DNA of 64,000 nt from Thioclava sp. JE_KL1 (GCF_009296265.1 NZ_WBJS01000004.1:389267-453266); one strand, 5' to 3'. Counted from the first letter of the stretch, positions 34,510-44,876 are shown. The notes: generated by a model not told the origin, from the letters alone. Numbers and translations are program-made.

Positions 34510-36009
34510 ATGAACGATCAGGCACAACGACCCGATGAGGGACAGCCCGGAAATTTGCCCGCAGAGGGCACCGCACTGCCCCATAATATCGAAGCGGAAC
34601 AGCAGCTTCTGGGCGCGATCCTCACCAATAACGACATCTTCGACCGGATCGCCTCCGTCATCAAACCGGAGCATTTCTACGAGCCGGTGCACCAGCGCAT
34701 CTACGAAGTCGCGGCGGCGAAGATCCAGAAGAACGCGCTCGCTTCGCCGGTGACGCTGAAAGCCTATCTCGAAGACGACGCGGGCCTTCAGGAACTGGGC
34801 GGGCCAGCCTATCTGGCGCGTCTGGCGGGGGCGGCGATCTCGGCCTATGCGGCGCGCGACTATGCGCTGATGATCTACGAGATGGCGGTGCGCCGTGGAC
34901 TGATCGAGCTGGGTCAGGACATCTCGTCGCGCGCGGGCAAGCCGCAGATCGACGACGACCCGAAAGAGCAGATCGCCTCCGCCGAGCAGCGGCTCTACAC
35001 GCTCGCCGAAGAAGGTCAGGCGCAGAAGGGCTGGACCTCGTTCCTGTCGGCGGTGACCGAGGCCGTGCAATCGGCCAACGCCGCCTATCAGCGCGACGGG
35101 GGGCTCGCCGGCGTCTCGACCGGGCTTGTCGATCTCGACAAGAAGCTCGGCGGCTTCCACCCGTCGGATTTGCTGATCCTCGCAGGGCGTCCCTCGATGG
35201 GGAAAACTTCGCTTGCGACCAACATCGCCTTCAATATCGGCAAAGCTTACAAGAAGGGCATGCGCCATGACGGGGTCGAGGGCGCGATCGAAGGCGGCGT
35301 GGTCGGGTTCTTCTCGCTCGAGATGAGCGCCGAACAGCTGGCCGCGCGTATTCTCTCGGAAGCGTCGGAAGTGCCCTCGGAGCGCATCCGTCGTGGCGAC
35401 ATGACCGAAAGCGAATTCCGCCGCTTCGTCGAAGCCGCGAAGGCGCTGGAAAAATGCCCGCTCTATATCGACGACACGCCCGCCCTGCCGATCGGTCAGG
35501 TCGCCGCGCGGTGCCGTCGTCTCAAGCGGACACATGGGCTCGACGTGGTGATCGTTGACTACCTGCAGCTGCTGCGCGGCTCGGGTCGCGGCGATAACCG
35601 CGTGCAGGAGATCGGCGAGATCTCGATGGGTCTGAAGGCCATCGCGAAGGAATTGAACATCCCCGTGGTCGCGCTGTCGCAGCTGTCGCGGACGGTGGAA
35701 AGCCGCGAGGACAAGCGCCCGCAGCTCTCCGACCTTCGGGAATCGGGCTCGATCGAACAGGATGCCGACGTGGTGATGTTCGTCTATCGCGACGAATATT
35801 ATCACGAGCGTCTCAAGCCACCGGAAGACGATCCGAAATTCGCCGAATGGATGCAGAAGGCCGAGCGCGTGCATGGCAAGGCCGAGGTGATCCTGGGCAA
35901 GCAGCGTCACGGGCCGATCGGCACGGTGGAATTGGCCTTCGAGAGCCAGTTCACGCGCTTTTCGGATCTGGCCAAGCCGTGGCAGGGCGACGGCAACGAA
36001 GGGTTCTGA
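34510..36009 (+). CDS. dnaB: replicative DNA helicase DnaB
   Basis: 499 residues. The N-terminal helical domain begins at about residue 23 (LPHNIEAEQQLLGAIL), and the RecA-type helicase core at about 200. Walker A is GRPSMGKTS, Walker B VVIVDYLQLL, with FSLEMSAEQLA and the LSQLSRTVE and DLRESGSIEQDADVV motifs. It unwinds DNA at replication forks. A bidirectional terminator separates it from the convergent PBP gene. Confidence 0.97.
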   Translation: MNDQAQRPDEGQPGNLPAEGTALPHNIEAEQQLLGAILTNNDIFDRIASVIKPEHFYEPVHQRIYEVAAAKIQKNALASPVTLKAYLEDDAGLQELGGPAYLARLAGAAISAYAARDYALMIYEMAVRRGLIELGQDISSRAGKPQIDDDPKEQIASAEQRLYTLAEEGQAQKGWTSFLSAVTEAVQSANAAYQRDGGLAGVSTGLVDLDKKLGGFHPSDLLILAGRPSMGKTSLATNIAFNIGKAYKKGMRHDGVEGAIEGGVVGFFSLEMSAEQLAARILSEASEVPSERIRRGDMTESEFRRFVEAAKALEKCPLYIDDTPALPIGQVAARCRRLKRTHGLDVVIVDYLQLLRGSGRGDNRVQEIGEISMGLKAIAKELNIPVVALSQLSRTVESREDKRPQLSDLRESGSIEQDADVVMFVYRDEYYHERLKPPEDDPKFAEWMQKAERVHGKAEVILGKQRHGPIGTVELAFESQFTRFSDLAKPWQGDGNEGF

Positions 36010-36029
36010 GCAGGGCTTGGGGGCGCGGC

Positions 36030-36062
36030 CCCCGCCCCTTAAGGGATATTTGGGCAAGCCCG
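36030..36062 (+). repeat. degenerate copy of the second short repeat family
   Basis: GGGGATATTT of the other copies appears here as AAGGGATATTTGGGCAAGCC and ends in CGAA, after a GC-rich inverted repeat (GGGGGCGCGGCCCCCGCCCC region, 36018-36038). It lies downstream of dnaB. Confidence 0.4.
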
Positions 36063-36102
36063 AACCGCCAGAGCTCTGGCACGTATAATCGAGCAGAAAC
36101 GG

Positions 36103-36131
36103 AAAAAGGGGGGCTCGCGCCCCCCTTTTTT
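36103..36131. terminator. bidirectional terminator between dnaB and the PBP1A gene
   Basis: AAAAAGGGGGG, loop CTCGCG, CCCCCCTTTTTT: a six-GC stem with A/T tracts on both sides serving both convergent genes. Confidence 0.9.
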
Positions 36132-36161
36132 AGTGTCTGTCGGTTGTGACGCGCGGCGCGC

Positions 36162-38729
36162 TCAGTAGAGGCCGCCTGCCGAGAGCGAGCCGAAATCGGC
36201 CTTCTTCTTCGGAATGACTTTCTGCTGGCCGGTCGAGGTGGTGACCGTGGTGGAGCCCGCATCGTCACGCTCGCCCTGCGCAAACAGCGGCAGGTTCGAG
36301 CCCATCGCGAAGCCGCCATCAACGACCAGCGAGCCGAGGCCCGACATGTCCTGACCGGGGCGCAGATATTCAGCCTGCACGAATTCGCCGGTGGCGGAGT
36401 CCGACAGACGCTCGCCGGTATAGCGGTTGAACTTCGCCCAGGTGCCGCCCGGCGGAACCTTGAACTTCGAGCCGCCGAATTCCTTGATCGCCTCGCGCAT
36501 GAACTCGTTGAACACGGGCACACAAAGCGTGCCGCCATAGGCGTGACGGCCCAGCGAGCGCGGGTTGTCGTAGCCCATGTAGCACGAGGCCACGATGTTC
36601 GAGCTGAAGCCGGTGAACCACACGTCCTTCGCGTCGTTGGTGGTGCCGGTCTTGCCCGCGATCGGAACAGGCAGATCGACGCCATAGCCGGAGCCGCGCT
36701 TCACCACGCCCTCCATCAGCGAGATCATCTGATAGGCGGTGATCGGGTCGATGATCTGGTCGCGGTGGCTGACGATCTTCGGCCCCTGCCCCTCGGGCAG
36801 GTTCGGATCCTCGCAATTGGCGCAGCTGCGCTGATCGTGGCGGTAGATCGTGCGGCCATAGCGGTCCTGCACGCGGTCGACCAGCGTCGGCTCCACCCGC
36901 TCGCCGCCATTGGCGAACATCGCATAGGCCGAGATCAGGCGGAACATCGTCGTTTCCTGCGCGCCGAGCGCATTGGCGAGGAACTGACGCATATGGTCGT
37001 AGACGCCGAATTTCTCGGCATAGGCCGCGACCGTCTCCATGCCGATTTCCTGTGCGATCCGGATCGTCATCAGGTTCCGCGAATGCTCGAGCCCGGTGCG
37101 CATCGGCGTCGGGCCGTAATATTTGTTCGACGCGTTCTTCGGGCGCCACATGCCTTGGGGCGTGTTGATCTCGATCGGCGCGTCGACCACGATCGTCTCG
37201 GGCGAGAAGCCGGAATCCAGCGCCGCCGCATAGACGAAGGGTTTGAAGTTCGAGCCCGGCTGGCGCATCGCCTGCGTGGCGCGGTTATAGACCGAGGACT
37301 GATACGAGAAGCCGCCCTGCATCGCCAGCACGCGGCCGGTATTCACGTCCATCGCCATGAAGGCGCCTTCGACCTTCGGCACCTGGCGCAGCGTCCAGCG
37401 GATGAAGGAGCCGTCGCTATCCTTCGTCATCGCGCGGACCTCGACGACGTCGCCGGTCTCCAGCAGGTCCTGCGCCTGTTTCGCGCGCGGACCGAGCTTG
37501 CCGTCATCCTTCAGCTTGCGCGCCCAGGTCACATCCTCGGGCGGGATCCAGTGGCCGTCTTTGTCTTCCTCGATGCCTTCGATGCCGATGCGAGCCGAGC
37601 CGCCCTCGAAGCCCAGCACCACGGCCGGGTGCCAGCCGTCGATGTCGCGCGGGGCTTTCGCGGTCGAGACATCGGAGAGCGCGGCGCGCCAATCGGCTTC
37701 CTTGCCCAGCTTGTCCTCGGCGATCTTCGCCCCGGTGCCGCGCCAGACGCCCTGCTCGCGGTCGTATTTCTCCAGCGCATGTTGCAGCGCCTTCGTCGCA
37801 TGGGACTGCAGATCGGGGTTCACGGTCGCGCGGATCGTCAGGCCGCCGCCGAAGAATTCCTCTTCGCCGAAGCTTTTCGAAAGCTGGCGGCGGATTTCGT
37901 CGGTGAAGTAATCCCGCGGCGGAAGCTGCGCGCGGAACGGCGCGTAATCGCCGTTCTGAACAGATTTCAGCGGCTTGTTCTGCTCCGCCTCCATCGTCGC
38001 CTTGTCGATCCGGCCATCCTCGTACATCCGGCGCAGCACGTAGTTGCGGCGCTCCACCGCGGTCTTGTAGTCGCGCACGGGATGCAGATCGGCGGGCTTC
38101 TTCGGCAGTGCCGCGAGATAGGCGGCCTCGCCCACCGTCAGATCGGCGAGCGGCTTGTTGAAATAGGTCTGCGCGGCAGCAGCGACCCCATAGGAGTTCT
38201 GGCCGAGATAGATCTCGTTGAGATAGAGCTCGAGAATACGGTCCTTGCTCAGTACATGCTCGATGCGCGAGGACAGGATCAGTTCCTTGATCTTGCGCTC
38301 CACCGAGCGGTCTGCAGAGAGAAGCAGGTTCTTCGTCACCTGCTGGGTGATCGTCGAGGCGCCGCGCACGTCGCGCCCGCCCGACTTCACGGCCGTAAAC
38401 ATCGCCGCGGCGATCCCGCGCGGGTCGAAACCGGGGTGGATGTAGAAATTCTTGTCTTCGGCCGAGACGAACGCGCCCTTTACCCGGTCGGGAATGTCGC
38501 GGATCGGCACGAAGAGGCGGCGCTGCTCGGCGAATTCGTCGATCAGACGACCGTCGCCGTTATAGATGCGCGAAATGGTCTTCGGGCGGTATTGCGCAAG
38601 CTGGTCATAGCTCGGCAGATCGCGCGAATAGATCCAGAAGATCGCCCCGATGGTGAGCGCGGCAAAGAACAGCCCGGTCACAACCCAGGAAAACACGCCG
38701 CCGATCGAGCCGAGAATGAAACGGATCAC
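36162..38729 (-). CDS. mrcA: penicillin-binding protein 1A
   Basis: 855 residues from a GTG at 38729, preceded by AAGGGG; this gives the usual MIRFIL N-terminus and one membrane helix (about 3-35). The glycosyltransferase domain has EDKNFYIHPGFDPRGIA and GASTITQQVTKNLLL; an OB-like insert follows; the transpeptidase has SNFK (SxxK), SRN (SxN) and KTGTTND. It polymerises and cross-links peptidoglycan. An upstream in-frame extension to 38801 lacks a ribosome site. The amidase gene upstream on the same strand makes a cell-wall pair. Confidence 0.95.
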   Translation of the reverse strand: MIRFILGSIGGVFSWVVTGLFFAALTIGAIFWIYSRDLPSYDQLAQYRPKTISRIYNGDGRLIDEFAEQRRLFVPIRDIPDRVKGAFVSAEDKNFYIHPGFDPRGIAAAMFTAVKSGGRDVRGASTITQQVTKNLLLSADRSVERKIKELILSSRIEHVLSKDRILELYLNEIYLGQNSYGVAAAAQTYFNKPLADLTVGEAAYLAALPKKPADLHPVRDYKTAVERRNYVLRRMYEDGRIDKATMEAEQNKPLKSVQNGDYAPFRAQLPPRDYFTDEIRRQLSKSFGEEEFFGGGLTIRATVNPDLQSHATKALQHALEKYDREQGVWRGTGAKIAEDKLGKEADWRAALSDVSTAKAPRDIDGWHPAVVLGFEGGSARIGIEGIEEDKDGHWIPPEDVTWARKLKDDGKLGPRAKQAQDLLETGDVVEVRAMTKDSDGSFIRWTLRQVPKVEGAFMAMDVNTGRVLAMQGGFSYQSSVYNRATQAMRQPGSNFKPFVYAAALDSGFSPETIVVDAPIEINTPQGMWRPKNASNKYYGPTPMRTGLEHSRNLMTIRIAQEIGMETVAAYAEKFGVYDHMRQFLANALGAQETTMFRLISAYAMFANGGERVEPTLVDRVQDRYGRTIYRHDQRSCANCEDPNLPEGQGPKIVSHRDQIIDPITAYQMISLMEGVVKRGSGYGVDLPVPIAGKTGTTNDAKDVWFTGFSSNIVASCYMGYDNPRSLGRHAYGGTLCVPVFNEFMREAIKEFGGSKFKVPPGGTWAKFNRYTGERLSDSATGEFVQAEYLRPGQDMSGLGSLVVDGGFAMGSNLPLFAQGERDDAGSTTVTTSTGQQKVIPKKKADFGSLSAGGLY

Positions 38730-38896
38730 AGATACACCCCTTGCCTCGGGGCAGATCACCCCATCGCGCCAGCCTATACATCGCGCCTTCGTGACGGTCA
38801 AAGTAATGTGCGCTCACGCTTCCGAGAAGACTCCGGATGGTCACAATCCCGCTCAATGGGCGGATGACCGCGCGTCAGACCGGGAACAAAACGCGA

Positions 38897-40111
38897 TTAT
38901 TGGCGCAAAAGCTTCGCTTCCGCCGCATCGCCCTGCGCCCATGTCTCGACGCCCTTCGTGATCGCCTCGGCCATTCGTGCGCGCCAATCGGGATCCTTGA
39001 GCCGCGCGCGATCGGCGGGAGACGATAGGAAGCCCAGCTCCACGAGAACCGAAGGGATATCGGGCGATTTCAGCACCGAGAAATTCGCGCCCTGCACCGG
39101 GCGTTTGTGCATATGCAGCCCCGCGCCCTTGATCGCGCCCGCCAGCACCTGCGACAGCCGGACCGAGCGCGGCTGCGTATCGCGCCGTGCCAGATCGACG
39201 AGGATATGGGTGATCGCATCGCCCTGCCCCTTCAGATCGACCCCTGCAAGGATATCGTCGCGGTCGTGGCGCTGCACGAGCTTGCGGGTCGCCTCGGTTT
39301 CGGCGTGATCGGCGAGCCGATAGATGGTGGAGCCCGTCGCCTTTCCCTCGGCGATGGAATCGGCATGAAGCGAGATGAAGATATCCGCGCCCGACGCCCG
39401 CGCCACGGTCACGCGGGTTTCGAGCGGCACGAACACGTCCTGATCGCGGGTCATCACCACCTCCATCCCCGCCCGACGCATCGCATCGCGCAGCTGCCGT
39501 GCGAAGCCCAGCACAATATCGGCCTCATGCGCGCCACCATCCTCCGCCCCCGGATCGATGCCGCCATGGCCGGGATCGAGCACCACTTTCAGCGGCCGCG
39601 ACCCATCCTGACGGCGATGCGGCGCGACGGTCGGCGCGGGTTGCGGCAGATCCCACAGCGCGGAATCGGCGGCCCCCTTGCGCGGGGTGAACTTCGCCGC
39701 CGGCACCTGCGCCAGCGTCAGCGCGATCTCGGGGTCGCCCTTGGTGCGTTCCTCCGAGGTGACGAGGCGCATCGGATGGGCAAGCTCGGCCACCAGCCGC
39801 GACCAGCCGGGCCGAAACTTGCCCCAGCGCAGCCCTTTGATCGCATCGCTGCCCTTGAGCAGATTTTCGGGTGGGTTGGCCCCGAAATTCACCTCGCGGA
39901 AATCGATGACGAGCCGGTAGGGATCGGCCAGCAGAAAGGCGCGATACGGCACGGGCTGACTGATCCCGAGCGTGATCGCGACCTTATCGCCGTTTTGCGC
40001 GATCTGGCTGCGCTCGGGCGCATATTGCGCCAGGGCAGACAGGTCCTGCGCCCGCGCAGGCAGAGCCAGCGCGAGAGACATCGCGAGAAGTAGAATGAAC
40101 CGCCCGATCAT
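38897..40111 (-). CDS. amiC: N-acetylmuramoyl-L-alanine amidase (AmiC type)
   Basis: 404 residues: signal peptide ending ARAQ (about 22), an AMIN domain (about 30-150) that targets peptidoglycan or the septum, then Amidase_3 (about 175-395). Zinc ligands are in DPGHGG, HEADIV and SLHAD; the catalytic Glu is in VLVELGF. It cuts the amide bond between MurNAc and the stem peptide, mainly during cell separation. Confidence 0.93.
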   Translation of the reverse strand: MIGRFILLLAMSLALALPARAQDLSALAQYAPERSQIAQNGDKVAITLGISQPVPYRAFLLADPYRLVIDFREVNFGANPPENLLKGSDAIKGLRWGKFRPGWSRLVAELAHPMRLVTSEERTKGDPEIALTLAQVPAAKFTPRKGAADSALWDLPQPAPTVAPHRRQDGSRPLKVVLDPGHGGIDPGAEDGGAHEADIVLGFARQLRDAMRRAGMEVVMTRDQDVFVPLETRVTVARASGADIFISLHADSIAEGKATGSTIYRLADHAETEATRKLVQRHDRDDILAGVDLKGQGDAITHILVDLARRDTQPRSVRLSQVLAGAIKGAGLHMHKRPVQGANFSVLKSPDIPSVLVELGFLSSPADRARLKDPDWRARMAEAITKGVETWAQGDAAEAKLLRQ

Positions 40112-40185
40112 ACGCGCCCCGTTTTTATGCGCTTTCGTTTTGCGGGCACTATAGCGGCCGGGGTCGCGCGGAGCAAAGGGCGAAT

Positions 40186-40325
40186 GGGCCCCTTTGGCTC
40201 GAGGCGACCAGCCCCAGCGGCGCGTGGCGATGTCACCTCAAGCACGACCGACTTACGGGCTTACGAGATAAACCGCCCAGCCACCGAAGGTGCGACGCGC
40301 CCACCCAAGGATCGGGCGCGTCCCT
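40186..40325 (-). repeat. structured intergenic repeat, copy C
   Basis: Read on the minus strand it gives GGACGCGCCCGATCCTTGGG, TGGGCGCG, then GTTTATCTCGTAAGCCCG, GTCGGTCGTGC and finally GGGGCTGGTCGCC. This parallels copy B base for base over long stretches, but the CTCCCGGGGGGAGG block is missing. It fills the gap between amiC and the aminotransferase gene. Confidence 0.65.
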
Positions 40326-40335
40326 CATCGCGACC

Positions 40336-41475
40336 TCAGCGGTTCTCCATGAAGCTCCGCAGCCGCTTGATCCCCTCGGCGACTCGCTCGGGGCTTTGCG
40401 CATAGGAAAAACGGATCGTCTGCGCGCCGCGATGGGGGTCGAAATCCATCCCCGGCGTGACCGCCACCCCGACGCTCTCGAGGATTTCCGCGGCGAAAGC
40501 GGCGCTATCCTCAGTTAGCTCCGACACGTCAGCATAGAGGTAGAACGCCCCGTCAGGCGGCGCGATCCGGGTGAAGCCCATCTTCGGCAGCTCTTCGAGC
40601 AGCATCTGCCGGCTCTGCCCGTAGCGCGCGACGTTCTCGGCCATCTCGTCGAGGCTCTCCAGCGCGCCCAAGGCCGCAACCTGGCTCGCATGGGGGGCGC
40701 AGATGAACATATGCTGGGCGAGGCGTTCGACCGTGCGCAGATGGCTTTCCGGCACCACCATCCAGCCCACGCGCCAGCCCGTCATCGAGAAGTATTTCGA
40801 GAAGGAGTTGATCACGAAGACGTCGTCGCTGATCTCCAGCGCCGAGACCGCACGGCCCTCATATTGCAGCCCATGATAGATCTCGTCCGAGATGAAGGCG
40901 ATGTCGCGGGCCTGACAATGCTCGATCAGCGCCTGCAGCTCCGGCTTGCCCAGCATCGTGCCCGACGGGTTGCCCGGCGAAGCCACGATCAGCCCGGCCA
41001 GATCGTCCGGGATTTCCTCGGGCGTCGGCTGGTAGCGGTTCTGCGCCTCAGTCGGAATGCCCACCGGCTCGATCGAAAGCGCCTTGAGGATCTGGCGGTA
41101 GCTCGGATAACCCGGCTCGCCCAGCCCCACCTTGTCGCCCACATCGAACAGCGCCGTGAAGGCCAGTTGGAACGCCCCGGACGAGCCCGACGTGATGACC
41201 ACGCGCGCGGGATCCAGATCGATGTCGTACCAACGCTTGTAGAGCTTCGCGATCCCCTCGCGCAGATAGGGCAGCCCCAGCGCCACCGTGTAGCCCATCG
41301 GCTGGCTCTCCAGCGCCTCGGCCAGACGGCGCTTGGCGGCTTTCGGCGCGGAGGTACCCGGCTGGCCCACTTCCATATGCACGATGTCGCGGCCCGCAGC
41401 CTCCGCCTCTGCCGCCATGCGCAGCACATCCATCGCGATGAACGGTTCCACCTGCCCGCGTTTCGACTGCCGCAT
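40336..41475 (-). CDS. class I/II PLP-dependent aminotransferase
   Basis: 379 residues of the fold-type I family. The PLP Lys is in NSFSKYFSMTGWRVGW, with SPGNPSGTML, SDEIYHGLQYEG and the C-terminal RFSYAQS Arg that binds the substrate carboxylate. The fit is to aspartate/alanine-type transaminases used by many alphaproteobacteria; the amino donor is not determined. It follows no obvious pathway partner. Confidence 0.9.
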   Translation of the reverse strand: MRQSKRGQVEPFIAMDVLRMAAEAEAAGRDIVHMEVGQPGTSAPKAAKRRLAEALESQPMGYTVALGLPYLREGIAKLYKRWYDIDLDPARVVITSGSSGAFQLAFTALFDVGDKVGLGEPGYPSYRQILKALSIEPVGIPTEAQNRYQPTPEEIPDDLAGLIVASPGNPSGTMLGKPELQALIEHCQARDIAFISDEIYHGLQYEGRAVSALEISDDVFVINSFSKYFSMTGWRVGWMVVPESHLRTVERLAQHMFICAPHASQVAALGALESLDEMAENVARYGQSRQMLLEELPKMGFTRIAPPDGAFYLYADVSELTEDSAAFAAEILESVGVAVTPGMDFDPHRGAQTIRFSYAQSPERVAEGIKRLRSFMENR

Positions 41476-41678
41476 CCGCCTTCTCCTTGCCGCTTGAGAT
41501 TTCGCCCAAGGGGTTAGGCCGAAGCCACCCGAGCGTCAATGCGGCGTCACTGCACACATCTGCCGCCGCGCGCCTCGCGATGAAGCCGCGTCCTGCGCGC
41601 TAACGCCCTCTTGATCCCGCGCGCCCGAGCGGTCAGGTTGCTTGCGAACCAACAGGACCCGATCCAAAGGATACGCCC

Positions 41679-42449
41679 ATGCTCCGCACGCTTCTGGCCG
41701 CGACCGCCTTCGCCGCGCTCGCCACGGCCGCCCCGCTCACCCCGGCAGCCGCGCAGAATTTCGACTTCGCCAATATGTCCGACAGCCAGAAATCCGCCTT
41801 CGGCGACGCCGTGCGCGAGTATCTGATGGCCAATCCGCAGGTTCTGGTCGAGGCGATCAACGAGCTGGAAGCCAAGCAGCAAGCCCAGCAAGCCGATAAC
41901 GACAAGCAGCTGATCAAGACCAATGCGAAGGATATCTTCGAGGACGGTTACAGCTGGGTCGGCGGCAATCCCGATGGCGACATCACCGTCGTCGAGTTCA
42001 TGGATTACAAATGCACCTACTGCAAAAAAGCCTATGACGAGGTCTCGGACCTGATCTCGAAAGACGGCAATATCCGCTTCATCGTCAAGGAGTTCCCGAT
42101 CCTCGGCCAGCAATCGGAACTGGCGGCGCGCTTCGCGGTCGCGACGAAGCAAATCGACGGCGACGACGCCTATGCGAAGATGCACGACACACTGATGAAG
42201 GCGCGTGGCAATCTCACCGTCGAAAGCCTGAGCCAGATCGCCAAGGATCAGGGCCTCGATCCCGCTCCGATCCTCAAGCAGATGAACGATGACAAGGTGA
42301 CCGAGGTGCTGCGTCAGAACTACCAGCTGGCACAGCGCATGGCGATTTCGGGCACCCCGGCCTTCGTGATCGGCGGGCAGCTGCTGCGCGGCTACGCGCC
42401 GGAAGCAGCAATGGCGAAAATGGTCGCCGAAGAGCGCAACGCCGAGTGA
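41679..42449 (+). CDS. DsbA-family periplasmic thiol oxidoreductase
   Basis: 256 residues. Signal peptide ending AAAQ (about 26), a helical N-terminal region (about 30-85) seen in ScsC/DsbA-like proteins that oligomerise, then a thioredoxin fold with active site CTYC (112-115) and the cis-Pro loop SGTPAFVIG. It forms or reshuffles disulfides of exported proteins; which of these is not certain. A terminator follows. Confidence 0.9.
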   Translation: MLRTLLAATAFAALATAAPLTPAAAQNFDFANMSDSQKSAFGDAVREYLMANPQVLVEAINELEAKQQAQQADNDKQLIKTNAKDIFEDGYSWVGGNPDGDITVVEFMDYKCTYCKKAYDEVSDLISKDGNIRFIVKEFPILGQQSELAARFAVATKQIDGDDAYAKMHDTLMKARGNLTVESLSQIAKDQGLDPAPILKQMNDDKVTEVLRQNYQLAQRMAISGTPAFVIGGQLLRGYAPEAAMAKMVAEERNAE

Positions 42450-42509
42450 TCCGCACCTGAAGAACGCCGCACAAGGCCTTCTTCGGATTGAGAATTGCAA
42501 GATTACAAG

Positions 42510-42546
42510 CGCCGTCCGTGTCCATCGCGATCCGGGCGGCGTTTTC
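42510..42546 (+). terminator. terminator of the DsbA-like gene
   Basis: CGCCGTCCG (42510-42518) pairs with CGGGCGGCG (42533-42541, one G-T pair) and is followed by TTTTC. Confidence 0.7.
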
Positions 42547-42633
42547 ATGTCGTTTACCGTGAGAGTCCAAAGTTTTCACGTCTTAGGGGGCCGTTAATGG
42601 ATCGGGCGTAGCCTGCCCTCGAAAAGGACTGTG

Positions 42634-42930
42634 ATGCGACTCGAATTGCTGCTTATGACCCTCTCGGTGCTCTGCGCGCCGATCGCCGCCCTCGGCATGC
42701 TGCCAGAGGACCGACCGGGGCTTTACCTCGTCGTGGTCCCGCCCTGGCGCGCCGCCGATCAGGTGATCGCCGCCGCAGGGGCGCACCCCGTGGGGCCGGT
42801 GCGCGCGCCCTTGGGGGAATTCGCGGCAGCAGATGCGCCGGGCACGCTCGCCCGGCTGCGGGCGGCCGGCGCATGGGTCGTTCTCGACGCCAAGAAAATG
42901 GCCTGGCTCTGCGGGGCGGCCGAGATTTGA
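42634..42930 (+). CDS. small hypothetical exported or membrane protein
   Basis: 98 residues from the ATG at 42634 (a GTG three bases earlier is also possible); AAAAGGA lies upstream. The first ~22 residues are hydrophobic ([19 protein letters not shown]), then a compact domain of mixed character with [21 protein letters not shown] and [17 protein letters not shown] do not recognise it. The chemoreceptor gene starts ten bases after its stop, so the two are very likely cotranscribed, and it may assist or report to that receptor. Confidence 0.65.
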   Translation: MRLELLLMTLSVLCAPIAALGMLPEDRPGLYLVVVPPWRAADQVIAAAGAHPVGPVRAPLGEFAAADAPGTLARLRAAGAWVVLDAKKMAWLCGAAEI

Positions 42931-42940
42931 GGGACCTCTG

Positions 42941-44686
42941 ATGACTGACGGGAACACCGCTGGGCCGACCACTGTGCAAGCGCCACAAAAAGACGCGCAT
43001 ATGCGCCAGGTGCGGAAATTGCTGGCCTTCGGGACAGTCGCCATGGCCGCCATCGTCACGGCAACCGCCTATCTGGTGGGCACGGCTTTCCTCGTGGCCA
43101 GCGTGACCGCCTCGGTCTTCGCCTCCGCCGCTCTACTCGGGTGGCGGATGCGCGACCGGCGGCGCGGCAACACCATCCTCGCGCAAGGGGTGATCGGTCA
43201 AGCCGTGGCCCTCACCGCCGCGCTCTCCGGGCATCCGTGGCAAATCGATGCGCACCTTTCGTTTTTCGCGCTGATGGCGGTTTTGATCGTGCTGGTCGAC
43301 AACCGCGCGATCTTTTTCGCCGCGGCGACCATCGTGGTGCACCACCTCGCGCTCTCCGTCCTTATGCCCAGCCTGATCTATCCCAGCGCGGATATCTGGG
43401 AAAATGTCTCGCGCTCGCTTTTCCACGGCGCGACCGTCGCCATCGAAACGGCGGTGCTCGTCTATGCCGTGCTCAACCGCCGCCGCATGGAAAGCTCGAT
43501 GGAAGAGCGTATGGCAGAGGCGATCGACGCCACCGCCCAAGCCGACGAAGCCCGTCGCCAAGCGGAGGGAGAGACCACGCGCGCCCAGCAGATGCAGGAC
43601 GCCGCGAGCGAGGCCGCCCAAAAGGCAGAGGCGCTGCGCGTCGATGCGGAACGCAACGCGCGCGAGGTCGAAGAAGCGACCCGCCTCGCCCGCTTGGCCG
43701 AAGAAGATCTCGCCCAGGAACGTGCCGAAACCACAGCGCGCCAGACTCGCGTCGTCGAAGCACTCGAAATCGCGCTGCAGCAACTCTCGCGCAAGGACCT
43801 CAAGGCCCGGCTTGGCGAGGTGGATGCGGATTACGCGGGGCTCGCCCTCAATTTCAACACGGCGATTGAACAACTCGAAGGCGCCATCGCCCTCGTTACC
43901 GGCCACAGCGTCGACATCCGCCAACAGATCGGCGAGATCAGCGCCGCCTCCGCCTCCCTCTCGACCCGGGCCGAGAAGCAATCGGGCACCCTTGCCGACG
44001 CAGCCGCCTCGCTCAACGAATTGACCTCCTCGGTGCAATCGGGCGCGAAAATGGCAGCCGAGGCCGCGAGTGCCGCCAGCAATGCGGAAACCGTCGCCAA
44101 GGAAAGTGCCGCGGTGGTCAGCGAGTCGATCCGCGCGATGAACGAAATCGAAACCAGTTCGAAACAGATCGAGCGCATCACCTCGGTGATCGACGATATC
44201 GCCTTCCAGACCAACCTCCTTGCGCTCAACGCCGGTGTGGAAGCCGCCCGCGCAGGTGAGGCCGGTCGCGGCTTCGCCGTCGTCGCCTCTGAAGTGCGCG
44301 ACCTCGCGCAGCGCTCCTCCGCCTCCGCAAAAGAGATCACCGCACTGATCGAAGCCTCGGGCCAACAGGTCAGCACCGGCGTCGAACTCGTCAGCAAGAC
44401 CGTCGCCTCGCTCGAAGGCATCGTGAAATCGGTCGAAGAGATTTCGCAGCGCGTCGCCCAGATGGCGCGCTCCTCCGAGGAGCAATCCCGCACCCTCGCG
44501 GCGATCAACGGCTCGGTCGAACAGCTCGACCACGCCACCCGCCAGAATGTCGCGATGTTTGAAGAAACCACCGCTGCAAGCAAAATGCTCGATGACCTCG
44601 CCGAGGCGCTCCGCGAAGCCGTGACGCAATTCTCGACCTCCCCCGCTGTGATGGAGGACCGAGAAGCGCTTCCGCGGGCGAGCTGA
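42941..44686 (+). CDS. methyl-accepting chemotaxis protein
   Basis: 581 residues. The N-terminal ~190 residues hold about six membrane helices rather than the usual periplasmic ligand domain, suggesting sensing in or at the membrane. A long coiled coil (about 190-300) leads to the signalling domain, with the hairpin tip [41 protein letters not shown] and the methylation-helix Ala/Glu/Ser repeats. No C-terminal CheR-binding pentapeptide is seen. No other chemotaxis gene is in the window. The ATG at 42941 follows the small hypothetical gene. Confidence 0.9.
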   Translation: MTDGNTAGPTTVQAPQKDAHMRQVRKLLAFGTVAMAAIVTATAYLVGTAFLVASVTASVFASAALLGWRMRDRRRGNTILAQGVIGQAVALTAALSGHPWQIDAHLSFFALMAVLIVLVDNRAIFFAAATIVVHHLALSVLMPSLIYPSADIWENVSRSLFHGATVAIETAVLVYAVLNRRRMESSMEERMAEAIDATAQADEARRQAEGETTRAQQMQDAASEAAQKAEALRVDAERNAREVEEATRLARLAEEDLAQERAETTARQTRVVEALEIALQQLSRKDLKARLGEVDADYAGLALNFNTAIEQLEGAIALVTGHSVDIRQQIGEISAASASLSTRAEKQSGTLADAAASLNELTSSVQSGAKMAAEAASAASNAETVAKESAAVVSESIRAMNEIETSSKQIERITSVIDDIAFQTNLLALNAGVEAARAGEAGRGFAVVASEVRDLAQRSSASAKEITALIEASGQQVSTGVELVSKTVASLEGIVKSVEEISQRVAQMARSSEEQSRTLAAINGSVEQLDHATRQNVAMFEETTAASKMLDDLAEALREAVTQFSTSPAVMEDREALPRAS

Positions 44687-44820
44687 CGACTACCCCGGCT
44701 CAATAGCCGGAGCGCTCGACCGCGGCGAGGGCCATGCCGCTCGCCGAGGCCCGCGACGCGGCAAGTCGATCGCGTTGGGCTGCGAACCGGATAGGACTGC
44801 GTGCAAAATGTTTGCCGCGA

Positions 44821-44855
44821 TAAAAAAGCCGGCGCGGTGAGGCGCCGGCTTTCTT
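44821..44855. terminator. bidirectional terminator after the chemoreceptor and DUF1236 genes
   Basis: AAAAAAGCCGGCGC, a short loop, GCGCCGGCTTTCTT. A perfect eight-base GC core lies between convergent genes. The preceding 44687-44820 shows nothing else. Confidence 0.8.
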
Positions 44856-44876
44856 GGTGGTATTTGTCATCGAGCC

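Noticed and set aside
36543..38867. A 774-codon open frame on the plus strand
   Set aside because: Antisense to the penicillin-binding protein gene, with composition typical of a shadow frame; the same applies to long frames at 26683-28812, 45644-48091 and 10238-12325.
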